DNA of 64,000 bases from Zygnema cylindricum. Its lineage: Eukaryota > Streptophyta > Zygnematophyceae > Zygnematales > Zygnemataceae. Location of the stretch: NCBI GenBank assembly GCA_037447655.1, contig JBBHKE010001293.1, forward strand, positions 1 to 64,000, written 5' to 3'. The position numbers were made by a program, and so were the translations under genes. Below the pieces are notes generated by a model. That model ran no database searches. It saw only the letters and a list, made by a program, of their open reading frames with translations, and was not told the DNA's origin. This document shows, piece after piece, positions 23,174 through 34,800 of the stretch (position 1 is the first letter of the stretch; every line of letters begins with the position of its first letter).

Positions 23174-23873
23174 GGTTATGGGCGTGTCTTTAAGAATCCT
23201 TATCTTTAACGGGAAAAAATATTCTTATTGGGCGAATATGGTTGAGTCATACTTAGAAACTGTTTGCTGGAGATTTTGGATGGATCACTTGATGAGACTT
23301 ATCCAACGTGGGCCAAGAAAAAATCACAAGCTCGGAACACTCTGAAGTTTTGTTTCTCGGAGACCTTAGTTATGTCACGAATCAAGATGAAAAAGGCGAT
23401 TAATATTTGGAAATCACTCAAGGCGCCATACGAAAAGGCAATTGTTCAAGAAGAACTTTTGTTGGCAAGAAACATCTAAGACTACAAGTACTCGGGGGAA
23501 ACAATGGCCGAATATATCGATAAATTTCAGGTTCATATTGATGCGCATGCTGGTGGCACATTTTTTGAATTTCAACAGGTTGCTTTGGTCATTGGAGGTC
23601 TTCCTAACAGTATGAAAGATGTAGCTTTACAACTAAAGAAAAATGATAAATCTAGCTAGACAGTTCAATTGGCAATCAATATTATATTAGAAGAAGAAGT
23701 TACTTCTCGAGTTGTTAATGGAGAAAAACAGGTAGAAGCTTTCAATACAAATTTTGACATGAAAGGTCAGTTTAACCAGTTAACAAATCAGTTTAATCAC
23801 CAAAGAAAACAATTTAATCAGAATCACAATCAGTTTAAACATTTCAATCATGGTCAAAATAAAAAGTCTTCTA
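23094..23873 (+). pseudogene. Copia-III gag, 5' part
   Basis: The frame starts with ATG at 23,094 inside the LTR (MSTSTTSAAAPPLPVVIQQ), passes through the primer site as LVMGV and enters gag (LRILIFNGKKYSYWANMVES). Frame changes near 23,270, 23,480 and 23,655 follow. The middle contains the copia gag region (MKKAINIWKSL, EELLLARNI, Gln/Asn-rich FNQLTNQFNHQRK). Copia-IV interrupts it at 23,873, just before the zinc knuckle, which resumes at 29,389. Confidence 0.8.
23174..23183 (+). other. Copia-III primer-binding site
   Basis: GGTTATGGGC is complementary to the anticodon stem-loop of plant initiator tRNA-Met (GCCCAUAACC), not to a tRNA 3' end. This is the half-tRNA priming mode known from Drosophila copia and yeast Ty5. 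The ATG in it is in frame with gag. Confidence 0.75.
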
Positions 23874-24772
23874 TGTAAACTTTGATCGTCCATCTTGACT
23901 TATCACTTATAGCTAAACAACTTTAAACTGCTAAAGCAATACTCCCACAAATCCATTGCAAACAAATTACTTCAAGGTATCTTAAATTCTTATGTATTAA
24001 CTTTTATATAAAACCTTGGACAAATAACCTGTCCCGCTGAAATCTATTAAAGACTTCATGCTTTAAAAGAAATCAGATGTCAGACCTTGAAGTCAATTTA
24101 TCTTACTGACATTTAGATAATTAGTTCCCTTCTGACCATAATAACATTATAAAATAACATTATGAAATACTCAGATTATACTTGATCAGATTTACACTTC
24201 AATATTCACATTCAGATTTAAACAGAACTCAAAGCAAATGAAATTTCCTTAAAAATACAGAAGAACGTAAACATACAATTTAAACTAATCTGATGATTTT
24301 CTACTTCCTACTATGGTAATTATATACTCCCTAAACTAACACAGTTTTTTCTTGAATATAACGAACCAAGCTATATCGGTTTGAAACATTCAAATTTTGT
24401 AAACTAAGAAATTTGAATTTTCTTACTAAGTTTGGAACCAAATATTTGAATTTCAAAGTTCAGTTGAGTTAAACCGGATTTTCCAGGTAATATCTGAAGT
24501 TTAAAATTTTTGCGGTACTTTGTCGTTTCGATTATCTTTTGCAGTGACGTTGTATCTTTCAAAATTTAAAGTGGCGTGATTTATAAAATGTCCGACGTGG
24601 CATACAAAAAATATATGTCGTGTAATCTTTTGAATTTTATAGCGTACCAAAAATAGTGAATCCTATTTTCACCGACATTTGTTGGCGTCCTTTGTTCTGT
24701 AATTTTTCGGAGTAACGATTTGTTACAGCGACGAGAAAAGTTCATCGCTACGGATTGAAGTTAAATCCAATA
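23874..24772 (-). repeat. Copia-IV 3' LTR
   Basis: Direct repeat of 28,529-29,383, with identity near nine tenths by eye. Next to it, 24,773-24,785 is the polypurine tract (AAGTTAAGGGGAG on the minus strand). It has a small extra AT-rich insertion near 24,150 relative to the 5' copy. Confidence 0.85.
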
Positions 24773-25093
24773 CTCCCCTTAACTTCTATCTGTGTATTGT
24801 TTTCTGAATTTTAACAGATTTACTCCCTTAAACCTTTTATTTTTGCTATACTAATTTTAGCCACTTAAGAGTAATTTGCTTTCTGATCTGCAAAACTGTA
24901 ACTTAGAACCTGGTAGTGCCTTAGTCATCATGTCAGCTATCATCTATGAGTCTGACACATGCTGCATTTTAATAACTTTGTCCTGTATGTTTTCTCTGAC
25001 GAAACTGAGTCTCATGTCAATATGTTTACTTTTGAAATGATGTTTAGATTTGTTTACTACAGCTATGGCGGCTTGATTGTCACAGTTTAAAAC

Positions 25094-25288
25094 CTGAGAT
25101 CCGTGTTGCATCCATCCTAATTGTTGTAGAAAAGCTTTTACCCAAATGATTTCTTTTACTGCCATGCTAACTGCTAAGAATTCAGATTCCAATCTGAGAT
25201 CCATGGTGCATCTATCCTAATTCTTGTAGAAAAGCTTTTACCCAAATGATTTCTTTTACGGCTATGCTAACTGCTAAGAATTCAAATT
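25094..25288 (-). repeat. 100-bp tandem duplication in Copia-IV RNase H
   Basis: CTGAGATCC at 25,094 recurs at 25,194 with the following 90 or so bases (GTAGAAAAGCTTTTACCC, TGCTAACTGCTAAGAATTC). It duplicates part of the RNase H coding region, and the copies now differ at several bases. Confidence 0.85.
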
Positions 25289-28200
25289 TCATTGTTGATT
25301 GAGCTGTCACTTTTTGAAGTTTACCCCCCCAACATCACGTTCGTTCTCCTATCTTAAGAATGTATCCAGATGTTGATTTCCTGGTGATGTTGTCTCCATA
25401 ACTTGCATTGCTCCAAGTTTGGATGTTTATTTAATCTCCTCCCAAGTGTAACCATAAATCTGCTGCTACGATAAGATATCTTAAAACTCTCTTGACCGTA
25501 TTCCAGTCAGATTTTCTTGGGTCTTGCAAACTTCTGCTGAGTATTCCTGCTGAGTATTCCTGTTAAGTATTCCTACTGCAACTGTTATGTCTGGCCTTGT
25601 ACAATTCATGAAGTAAATATGAGTGTCCACAATTTCTCTATAAGGTGCATTTACCTTTTCATCCTCTTCTTCATCTTGTTCCTCATTTTTCTTCGTGGTA
25701 TCCATGTAGATTTCTTCTTCTAGTTCTCCATTCAAGAAGGCGGTCTTTACGTCCATTTGATGTACTTCCATGTCTTCTATATCAACTATACTTAAGAGTA
25801 TTCTGATAGAAGGAAATCTTACTACGGAAAAAAATGTCTCTTCATAGTCTATTCTATTTTTTTGTTATTTCCATTGGTTACCAACTTTGCTTTATATCTC
25901 TATATTGTATTATTTGGATTTAGTTTTAGTTTAAACACCCATTTACATCCAATAGCTTTTCTATTTGGAGGTAATTCTACTAAATCCGAAGTTTGTGACT
26001 TCATCATAGAATTCATCTCTGCATGGATAACTTCCTTCCGTCTCTCTTTTTTTTAGACTTTGTAACGCTTCTTGTTGAGTAAGTGGTTCATTGGATTGGG
26101 CAGATAGAGAAAATACCATATTGTTTTCTTGAAGTCTTGAACTTGTTCTCCTTTCTCCCGGAAATGTTGAAGCCGGTATAATTGGTTGTCTCCCTCTTGG
26201 TACTCTGATATCCTTATGAGATTCTTCTTGATCATTTGAAGTTTCAATATTTGTTGATGTCTTGTCGTCATTTATTTGTACCTGGTTTGGTTCTCTAATT
26301 TTCTTATATTCTTCCTTTAGTAAAATGTGCTCTTGATATGATAGAGTAATAATTTACTGAAATAGGTCTTTAGTTTTTCCTTCGTCTTTGACTATCATAT
26401 TTCTTACTATTTTGACATCATGAGTAATTAGATCATATACTCTATATCCTTTTTGCATTTACATCATATCCTACTAGGATTCCAAGCTTTCCCTTTGGAT
26501 CCATTTTCCACTTTGTTTGATCATTATCTAGATAAAATATTTTGCTTCCAAAAACTCTTAGATGACTAACATCTCGTCGTTTTCCTATCCACAATTCATA
26601 TAGAGTTTTTTCATTTTCTACATTTTTTGTACTTACTCTGTTCCTAATATAATTCGCACAATTAAATGCCTCTACCCAAAATTTTGAGTCCATTCCTTTA
26701 TCTCCAGCATGCTCTTTGCGCTTTCAGTCAAGGTTCTGTTGAGCTGTTCTGCTGTCAAGGTTATATTGAGCCGTTATGCTACTGCATTTTGTTCAAGTGT
26801 ATGGGGAACAGTTAGTTGATGATGAATTCCTTGTTATTTCAGGTATGCAACAAACTCCTTTGATATGTATTCAGCTCCATTGTTTGTTCGTTGTTGTAAT
26901 ATTGAAACTCCTTGTTGTTTTTCCACCAATGCCGTGAATTCTTGAAATTTTGCAAAAACTTCTCTTTTGTTTTGAATAAATTATACCATGTTATATCTAG
27001 ACCAATCATGTGTAAAAGTAACCATGTATTTTTTTTTACTGAGTGACTCTATTTTGGCGGGTCCCCAAACATCTGAGTGAATTACTTATAAAACTATGTC
27101 TGATCTACTGGCCTTGTCTTTTGGAAAAGGTAATTTGTGTATTTTTCTGAGAGCACAGCCATCACAAACACGTGATGTGACTGAACACTTTAAGCCATCC
27201 ACCACTTATTCTTTATACATCTTATTGAGTTTATCATAATTTATATGACTGAAACGTTTATGCCACAATTCATGATCAGACAACTCTCCGGAGTACAGTC
27301 CCAAATGTTGAGTATTATTTCCCATGATGATTCTAAACATGTTGTTCTCACTTAGAATACCTTCCAGAAATGTCTGACCATTCTTACTGACAATCTGTCG
27401 ACTTCCTTCCACGATTACTTTAAATCCTCTTTTTGCTGCAACTAATGTAGAAAACAAATTCTTTGTAAAGCTGGGAACATACAAAACATTTTCTAGCATT
27501 ATTTTGACTATATCATTTCCTACCTTCACATGCAAAATCACATGCAAAATAACTTTTTTTTTTGCTGTAGATATTTCACTGGTTCCATTACCGCAATAAA
27601 TTATTGTTGGTGCTATTTCTTGAAGGGAGACAAAAAGCTCTTTATCTTTGCACATATGAGCAGATGCTCCTAAATCTATGATTTATCTGGTAGATGATGA
27701 GTCTTCACCTATTTTAGACATGCAGACAAACTCCTTTGGGAATGACGTCACTTCTTTGTCTTCTTCCTTTTCACTTAGAAAGATTCCTTCCTTAGTTCGC
27801 TGTTTGAAAGGCTTCTTTCCTTTGTTGATCTCCTTGAGGTACAAATAACAATTTCGCTTGAAATGTCTTGGTTTAAGACAATAGTAACAAGTCTTGTCCT
27901 TTGGTTCATCATAGCTCCCCTGATTAGTAACTTTCGGTTTTTGATATTGAGATGACAAAGCTTGAACCGATGGACCACCTCCCATTAATTGTCAATTTGA
28001 CTCTTCAACTAGAATCAAACCTACAGCTTGTGACCAATTTTAATTTTCTTGTTTTTGCATTTGTTACTGCTGCAATACACACCTATTCTTCGGAGGTAAT
28101 CGACATACTAATTGAAAAACTTGCTCATCAGCTTTATATACTTTTCCTGCTCCTACAACTTATGTATACAATTTCTGAAGTCCATTGATACATCCAATCA

Positions 28201-28516
28201 TAGATCCTCGTGTATACTTGTAATTCTGAATCATCTGATCTATCACAACATGTTGTTGTAAGTTTGACACCTAATACATTTCCTCTAGTTCATTCCAAAT
28301 ATCACTAGCATCGTTAAACCTGATACAAGACATGACAATATCTTTAGACATACTCTGAAAAAGCAAATTTCTTACTTTTGTATTTTCCATCTATTCAGAT
28401 CCTTCATCATCTGATCCAGATGATATCTTTGTAACTAATTTATCCACCACATGAAGAAGTTCCTTTTCCTCGAAAAGTCTTTCTATAAGTGTCTTCCATA
28501 CAGGCAGCTTAGGGTG

Positions 28517-28528
28517 TGGCCCATAACC
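28517..28528 (-). other. Copia-IV primer-binding site
   Basis: Minus strand GGTTATGGGCCA directly after the LTR end ACA, complementary to the initiator tRNA-Met anticodon arm. It is in frame with gag as Val-Met-Gly. Confidence 0.75.
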
Positions 28529-29383
28529 TGTAAACTTTGATCGTCCATCTTGACTGATTACTAACATCAAAGCAACCTTAAACTGCCAAAGCAATACTCT
28601 CACAAATCCCTTACAAACAAATTACTTCAAGGTACCTGAAATTCTTAAGTATTAACTTTTATCTGAAACAAACCTTGGACAAATAATTTGTCCCCCTGAA
28701 ATCTATTAAAGACTTCCTGCTTTAAAAGAAATCATATGTCATACCTTGAAGTCAATTTAACTTACTGACATTGAGATAGTTAGTTTCCTTTTGACCATAA
28801 TAACCTTATAAATTTTACTTGATCAGATTTACACTTCAATATTCACATTCAGATTTACAACGAACTCAAAGCAAATGAAATTTCCTTAAAAATTGATAAG
28901 AATGTAAAAATACAATGTAAAGTAATCTGATGATCTTCTACTTCCTACAATGGTAATTATGTTCTCCCTAAACTAACACAATTCCTTGAATGAATATAAC
29001 GAACTAAGCTATATTGGTTTGAAACATTCAAATATTGTATACTAAGAAATTTGAATTTTCTTACTAAGTTTGAAACCAAATATTTGAATTTCAAAGTTCA
29101 GTTGAGTTAAACCGGATTTTCCAGGTAATATCTGAAGTTTAAAATTTTTGCGTACTTTGTCGTTTCGATTATCTTTTGCAGTGACGTTGTATCTTTCAAA
29201 ATTTGACGTGGCGTACAAAAAATATATTTCGTGTAATCTTTTGAAGTTTACGGCGTACCAAAAATAGTGGATCGTATTTTCATTGACATTTCTTGGCGTC
29301 CTTTGTTCTGTAATTTTCCTAAGTAACGATTTGTTATAACGACGAAAAAAGTTCATCGCTACAGATTGAAGTTAAATCGAATA
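28529..29383 (-). repeat. Copia-IV 5' LTR
   Basis: Direct repeat of 23,874-24,772. The inner edge at 28,529 is followed (minus strand) by the primer site. Coding starts within it at 28,548. Confidence 0.85.
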
Positions 29384-29388
29384 TTCTA

Positions 29389-30814
29389 TTCCATATTTTT
29401 ATTGCTCAGAACGTGGTAATAGATATGGATACTGCACTAAACTAAAAAAGGCAAATGAAACAAGTATATATAGGCTAAGTTGGCAGCAGATTCAGTTTAA
29501 CCAATGCTTCTCTGGAAATCAAGTAAAAAACACTTCAATGTTTTTTTCATATGCGACTGAGGAAGATGAGTCCTTGAGCTTTGATGGACAGAATGAATCG
29601 AAACTCTTTGTTATGGCAGCACCAATGGAGGCTCATAGGACGTCGGATGGATCATGGACACTTCGGCATTCGCCCACATGTGTTGGAACAAAGCAGTCTT
29701 TACCAATCTAAAGTCTACAGCTGCAAGGAATGTATACTATGCGTGTGGCATGAGTGTTCAAACTACAGTTCAAGATGATGTTAGGATGATGTTTTTATAC
29801 GAGTAGATGTAGGAGGGAAGTCGGTTGAAAGAACTCTTCACAATGTTCAGTATGTTCTGGACTTTAAAAATCATTTATTTTCCACTTCACTTGTTATAAG
29901 CAAAGGGGTTGAAATAAATCTTAAAGGGGGTAGGCAAGTAATTAGCAAGCTAGGCAAAGTAGCAGTCACACAAACTAGAGATGAAAGCAAAATGTATTGC
30001 AGGGATATGGCTAATTCTAAAGAAAATGATGTTCTCTACTCAAGTGTTATGTCTAAAAATAAATATGAAATAAGAGATTAGGACATGTTAATTATGATAG
30101 CCTGAAAAAGATGGTAAATGTTGTCAAAGAAGGTGTTTCTCTCACAGATCACCTAGTTAAAACTTGTGATGGTTTCTCTTTAGGAAAAATTCACACGTTA
30201 CCGTTCCCACAGGAATCATAACACATGTCAAAAAAAGTACTACAGCTTATTCATTCGGATGTTTTAGGCCCTGCTCAGGTTCCATGGGAAGTTTGCTTTA
30301 TGGTCACGTTCACTGATGATTTCTCACGTTTTACCAAAGTGTATTTTATGAAGAAAAAGAGTGAAATATTTGGACACTTCAAACACTACAAAGCTTGGGC
30401 GGAAAAATTACATGGTGTTCAGTATTTGGAACTCAAGTCAGATAACAGAGGGAAGTACAAATCAAAGAAGTTTGAAAAGTTCCTCTTAGATGAGGGTATT
30501 AGTCATCAATTAACAGTTCCATATAAACCAAAGTGCTTGATCTATGCTTGCAAACAAAAATGTAGATCTGAAATTCTAGGTTGAAGCCCTTAATTGTGCA
30601 GTTTATATTAAAAATAGGATTGGGTCCACATCGGTTAGTACAACTCCTTATGAACAGTGGACAGGTAAGAAACCTCAAGTCAGTCATTTTAAAGTGTTTG
30701 GAAGTAAATGTTTCATCCTAAATACATCACAAAATACTTGGAAAATGAAGCCGAATGGATTATCGCGTATTCTCATTGGATACAATGATAACTCAAAGGG
30801 TTATAGACTGTATG
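29389..30814 (+). pseudogene. Copia-III zinc knuckle, protease and integrase core
   Basis: Continuation of Copia-III gag-pol after Copia-IV. It shows a zinc knuckle (YFYCSERGNRYGYC, first Cys lost), a protease remnant WIMDTSAFAHMC near 29,650 (catalytic Gly of DSG/DTG replaced by Ser), a decayed GAG-pre-integrase region and the integrase core from about 30,225 (HSDVLGPAQVP, FTDDFSRFTKVYF, LKSDNRGKYKS). SDNRGKY has Lys where SDNGGEY normally has Glu. It ends abruptly at the Copia-I cluster. Confidence 0.8.
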
Positions 30815-31873
30815 TGAAACTTTGAGACCTCCATAAGTCCTCAGAGTGGACAGCTTCCAAGAAGCCTCTAGGATAACCTTGACCCCTGTGTGTTTCAGCA
30901 AAAACAACTGCCACCCTGACAGACAAAAACAATAACCAACTTCACCCTTGTGAAGGCAAGACTCTTTTGAGTCGATAGCAAAAATAATCTCTGAATTTGC
31001 TCCCCTGAGCAGTAAGTAATGGAGGGTCAAAGTTGACCTTTTGTACAGAAGCTCTTTGGGAGAGAAGGTCCTATCTCCTAATTTTTCTAAGTTCTATCTC
31101 TCTCACAGACTCTATCTACTGATGTACGGAGCCAATCAGATTACACTTCCGTACACAAAAGTACAACTGCCGGTGTTCTTTCGGTACGAACACTGAACAA
31201 CATGGCCCAAATGTCGACACGTGGTATATCCGGATTCGCTACCTTAATCCTCGGAGATGCCGCGATCCAATGTCATTCTGCCACGTGTCATCCGATGTGG
31301 CGATGACCAAAAAACCGCCGAAATCCTTTTCTGCGATCTCGGCGTTTAATTCTGGTCGTCCGATTAAATTCACATTTAATCGTAGCCGTAATAAATACAT
31401 GCGCGGTATTTGTTTCGCTAAAGAAATAAATGCGCGGTATTCGTTTCTTATCCGTACCGTAATCCGTACTTTTACATTACTAGATCTATGTCTCCCGTAA
31501 AACTGTTTCAGTTAAATGAACTATCCTACGTATTAATGTTCAACTAATTATCAAACCCTATAATGTGTAACACTATGTCTAGACTTAACGGTTAAGGCTA
31601 CCGACTACCGGCAGCTTACTGTTCGGGAGGTACCACGATCAAATCCTGGAGGTATCACATATACTTTTAGTAAATAAACCCCTAATGGTAAATAAACTAA
31701 TATTTATATCCCGTAAACCTCTGGATAGCCTAGGTAGCCATGGCTCTAGCTTCCTCTCCAACTTCTCAGTGAGTGAGAGTTGGAGAGAGAAGTTAGAGGT
31801 AGATTGCCTCGGCTTCTTTCTATATTTCTATTTAAATCTAGAAAATACTTTAAACAGACCATTAATTTCTACA
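30815..31873 (-). repeat. Copia-I LTR (copy a)
   Basis: Inverted match of 38,146-39,216. The minus-strand start is TGTAGAAATTAATGG at 31,873 and the end is AGTTTCA at 30,815. The LTR holds several GTAC-rich words and a CACGTG-containing block near 31,218. Confidence 0.85.
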
Positions 31874-34800
31874 CTCCCGTTATTTTCTAGTCAATCTTTA
31901 ATTTCAAACCACACTTCTCCCTGCAAAAAAATAGCTTGGTGGAAGGCACAGGCTTGGTCATTATATCTGCTACCATCTCACTATCTGGTCGGTACTCTAA
32001 ACTGAATATTTTGTTTTCTACTTTCTCTCTAACAAAGCTGAGTCTAATGTCCATGTGTTTGACTTTGAAATGATGTTTAGGATTAGCAGAAATAGCGATT
32101 GCTGCCTGATTATCACAAAATATTTTTTTGTGCACACCACTCTTAAGGTGACCAAGCTCACCAAGCAAAGACTTGACCCACATCAATTCTTTTTACAGCA
32201 GAGGAAGAGGCCATATACTCAGCCTCCATGGTGGACTGAGCAATAACATTTTGTTGTTTGCTACTCCAACAGCAAGCCCCATCACCCACATATAATACAT
32301 ATCCAGAAGTGCATCTCCTCATCGGAGCATCACCATAACTGGCATCACTCGAAGTAGTGATGTCAGTATTCTCCCCACCCAAATGCAACCATAGATCCCT
32401 AGTTCCTATCAATATCTAAGGACTCTCTTAGCTGCCTCCCAATCCCTCTTAGTGGGAGCATTTAGACTTCTACTCAGCACTCCTACAAGTGCAGCTAAAT
32501 CCGGCCGGGTATAATTCATAAAATAGATTAGACTTCCCACTACTTCCATTTAAGGAATAGTCTGCATGAACTTCTGTTCTTCAGGAGATAATTCCTCGTC
32601 TAAATTATGACTCCTTCTTCCTCACTCCCCTTAGTTCCTTTCTTCAACTCTATTGTAGTTGTACAACTATTAGTTTTATCCATCTGAAATTTTTCAAGCA
32701 TGTTCCTTATTGCTTTCTTTTAAGTCAATCTTATAATCTTTCTTTTTCGGTCTCTTTCTACTTAAATTCCGAAAATATATTTTCTTCCCCCATATCCTTC
32801 ATTTCAAATCTCCCCTTAAGATCGGTTTTTCAGTTTATTATTTTTTTCCATTGATTTACTTAAAAGAAGTAAATCATCAACATAAATTGCAATAAATATA
32901 AAACCTTGCTTATCTTCGAAAACATAGATTGAGTGATCTGAGCTAATCCAGATATATTCCACACCGGTAAGAAACTCATCAAGCTTCTTATTCCACTGTC
33001 GAGGCGCCTGTTTCAAACCATAAAGAGATTTAATCAGCTGGCATACCTAACTCTCCTCTCCTTCCTCCACAAACCCTTCGGGTTGTCACATGAAGATCTC
33101 CTCTTCCAATTCTCCATGCAAAAAGGCTGTCTTGATGTCCATCTGCTGCACTTCCATGTGTTCCGCTGCTGTCAGGCTGAGAAGTATGCGGACGGAGGGA
33201 AATCTAATGACCGGGGCAAAGGTTTCCTGGTAGTCAATTCCCTCCTTTTGTGTAAATCCCTTTGCCACTAATTTGGCCTTGTAGCGCTCGATTGTGTTAT
33301 CTGGGTTCAGTTTTAATTTGAAAACCCACTTACCACCGATTAGTTTTCGGTTAGGTGGACAATCCACCAGCTCCTAAGTATTGTAGCCATAATTGAGGTC
33401 ATCTCCTCATTGATGGATGTCTTCCACCGGTTTCTTTATGGACACGTCATCACCTCTCCATAAGTCTGAGGTTCATCTTGATGAGATAGTTTTGTAACCT
33501 TGTTATTAACTTGTTTTTCTTGCAATCTTTTGCTACTTCTCCTCCCCTTTTCAAAATCTGAGGCCAGAATAGATGGTTCTTGTGGATTCTTTCGAACAAT
33601 CTCGGCTTCTCCCCTATCCGTTGATTCCGAATCAATTTCCACCACGTCTTCCGCTTCCGGTAAAGTTGTCACTAGAGATTCCACAGCCAAGTCCTTTTCG
33701 GTCTGATTTAGACCTGCAAAAATGTCATCTTCTTTAAAACCTGGATAGTTAACAAGCTCAAAGTCATCGGAATTTTCTGACTCAAATCTGATTTTTACTG
33801 ACTTTGTATATTTGAAGAGATGCACAGACTTTCCTTCATCCATAACTACTAGATGCTTTACAAAGATTATATCTTCCCTTTTTAGATCGTAAACTCTATA
33901 TCCTTTAACATCCTCATCATATCCTAATAAGTATCCCGGTTTTCTTTTAGGATATAGCTTCCCATTAGACCAATCTGTATCTTGACTGAATACTTGACTA
34001 CCGAAAACCTTTAAGTGATATATGTCTATTTTACGGCTTATCGATCTCTCATAAGGTGTTTGATCTTTTATAGTTGAAGTAAGAACTCTATTTTTGAGGT
34101 TATAAGCACAGTTTATTGTTTCTGCCCAAAACCTTTTTCCTATCTTCTTATCTGACAACATACGTCTACCACTATCACTTAGTGTTCTATTTAACCTTTC
34201 AGCTACCCCATTCAGTTTCGGGTTTTCTGGAACAGTCTTTTGGTGTTGGACCCCATCTTCCCTCAAAAAATCCTCAAACTGGTTAGAAGTATACTCTCCA
34301 CCATTGTCACTCCTTATTCTTTTGATTGGGGTTTCATGGAGTTTTTCGCTCCATGCTTTATATTGTCTAAATCAATCCTGAGCTTGGGACTTGTTTTTCA
34401 AAAAATACACCCGGGTATACCTAGACCAATCATCAGTGATAGTCATCATAAATCTCTTCCCCCCCTGGAGAGGGCACTTTAGCCGGTCCCCGAATATCTC
34501 TGTGTATTAGATCTAGAATTTTTTCTCCCTTATAGGTGGCTGTTTTAGGAAAGGGTAATCTGTGTGTTTTACTTTGAGCACATCCACTACAATCACTTAT
34601 ATTATCACTCTCACTGAACTAAATCCCTTTCACCACTCCCATCCTTTTCAACTCACTTAACTTATCTAGATTCACATGCCTAAGCCTCTTATGCCACATC
34701 ATAATATCATGAACACCAACATAATAAAGTTTCTTCTTTTCATTACTTAAAACCAGCCTAAACATCCCATGGCTACCTTTCTCAGCAATGAAATAGACAT

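Larger units (their letters stand above)
24773..28548 (-). pseudogene. Copia-IV gag-pol, decayed
   Basis: From high to low coordinates: gag start ATG at 28,548 in the LTR (MDDQSLQVMGH) then a frameshift into KLPVWKTLIERLF and WNELEE blocks; zinc knuckle CYYCLKPRHFKRNC (about 27,848-27,889); protease remnant GASAHMC (about 27,655-27,675); integrase zinc region ELWHKRFSHINYDKL (about 27,215-27,275); integrase 3' part FWVEAFNCANYIRNR; RT start MEVHQMDVKTAFLNGELEEE (about 25,712-25,771); RNase H CDNQAAIAVVNKS (about 25,045-25,085). The RT is deleted between EEEIYM and the NCTRPDI block, so the YVDD centre is absent. Stops occur throughout. Confidence 0.8.
23874..29383 (-). mobile_element. Copia-IV element inserted in Copia-III gag
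   Basis: A 5.5-kb minus-strand element with LTRs at 28,529-29,383 (5') and 23,874-24,772 (3'), flanked by TTCTA at 23,869-23,873 and 29,384-29,388. Joining the flanks restores the Copia-III zinc-knuckle region. The plus-strand left edge is TGTAAAC; the other edge reads TATT on the minus strand, so the terminal TG has decayed. Confidence 0.85.
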
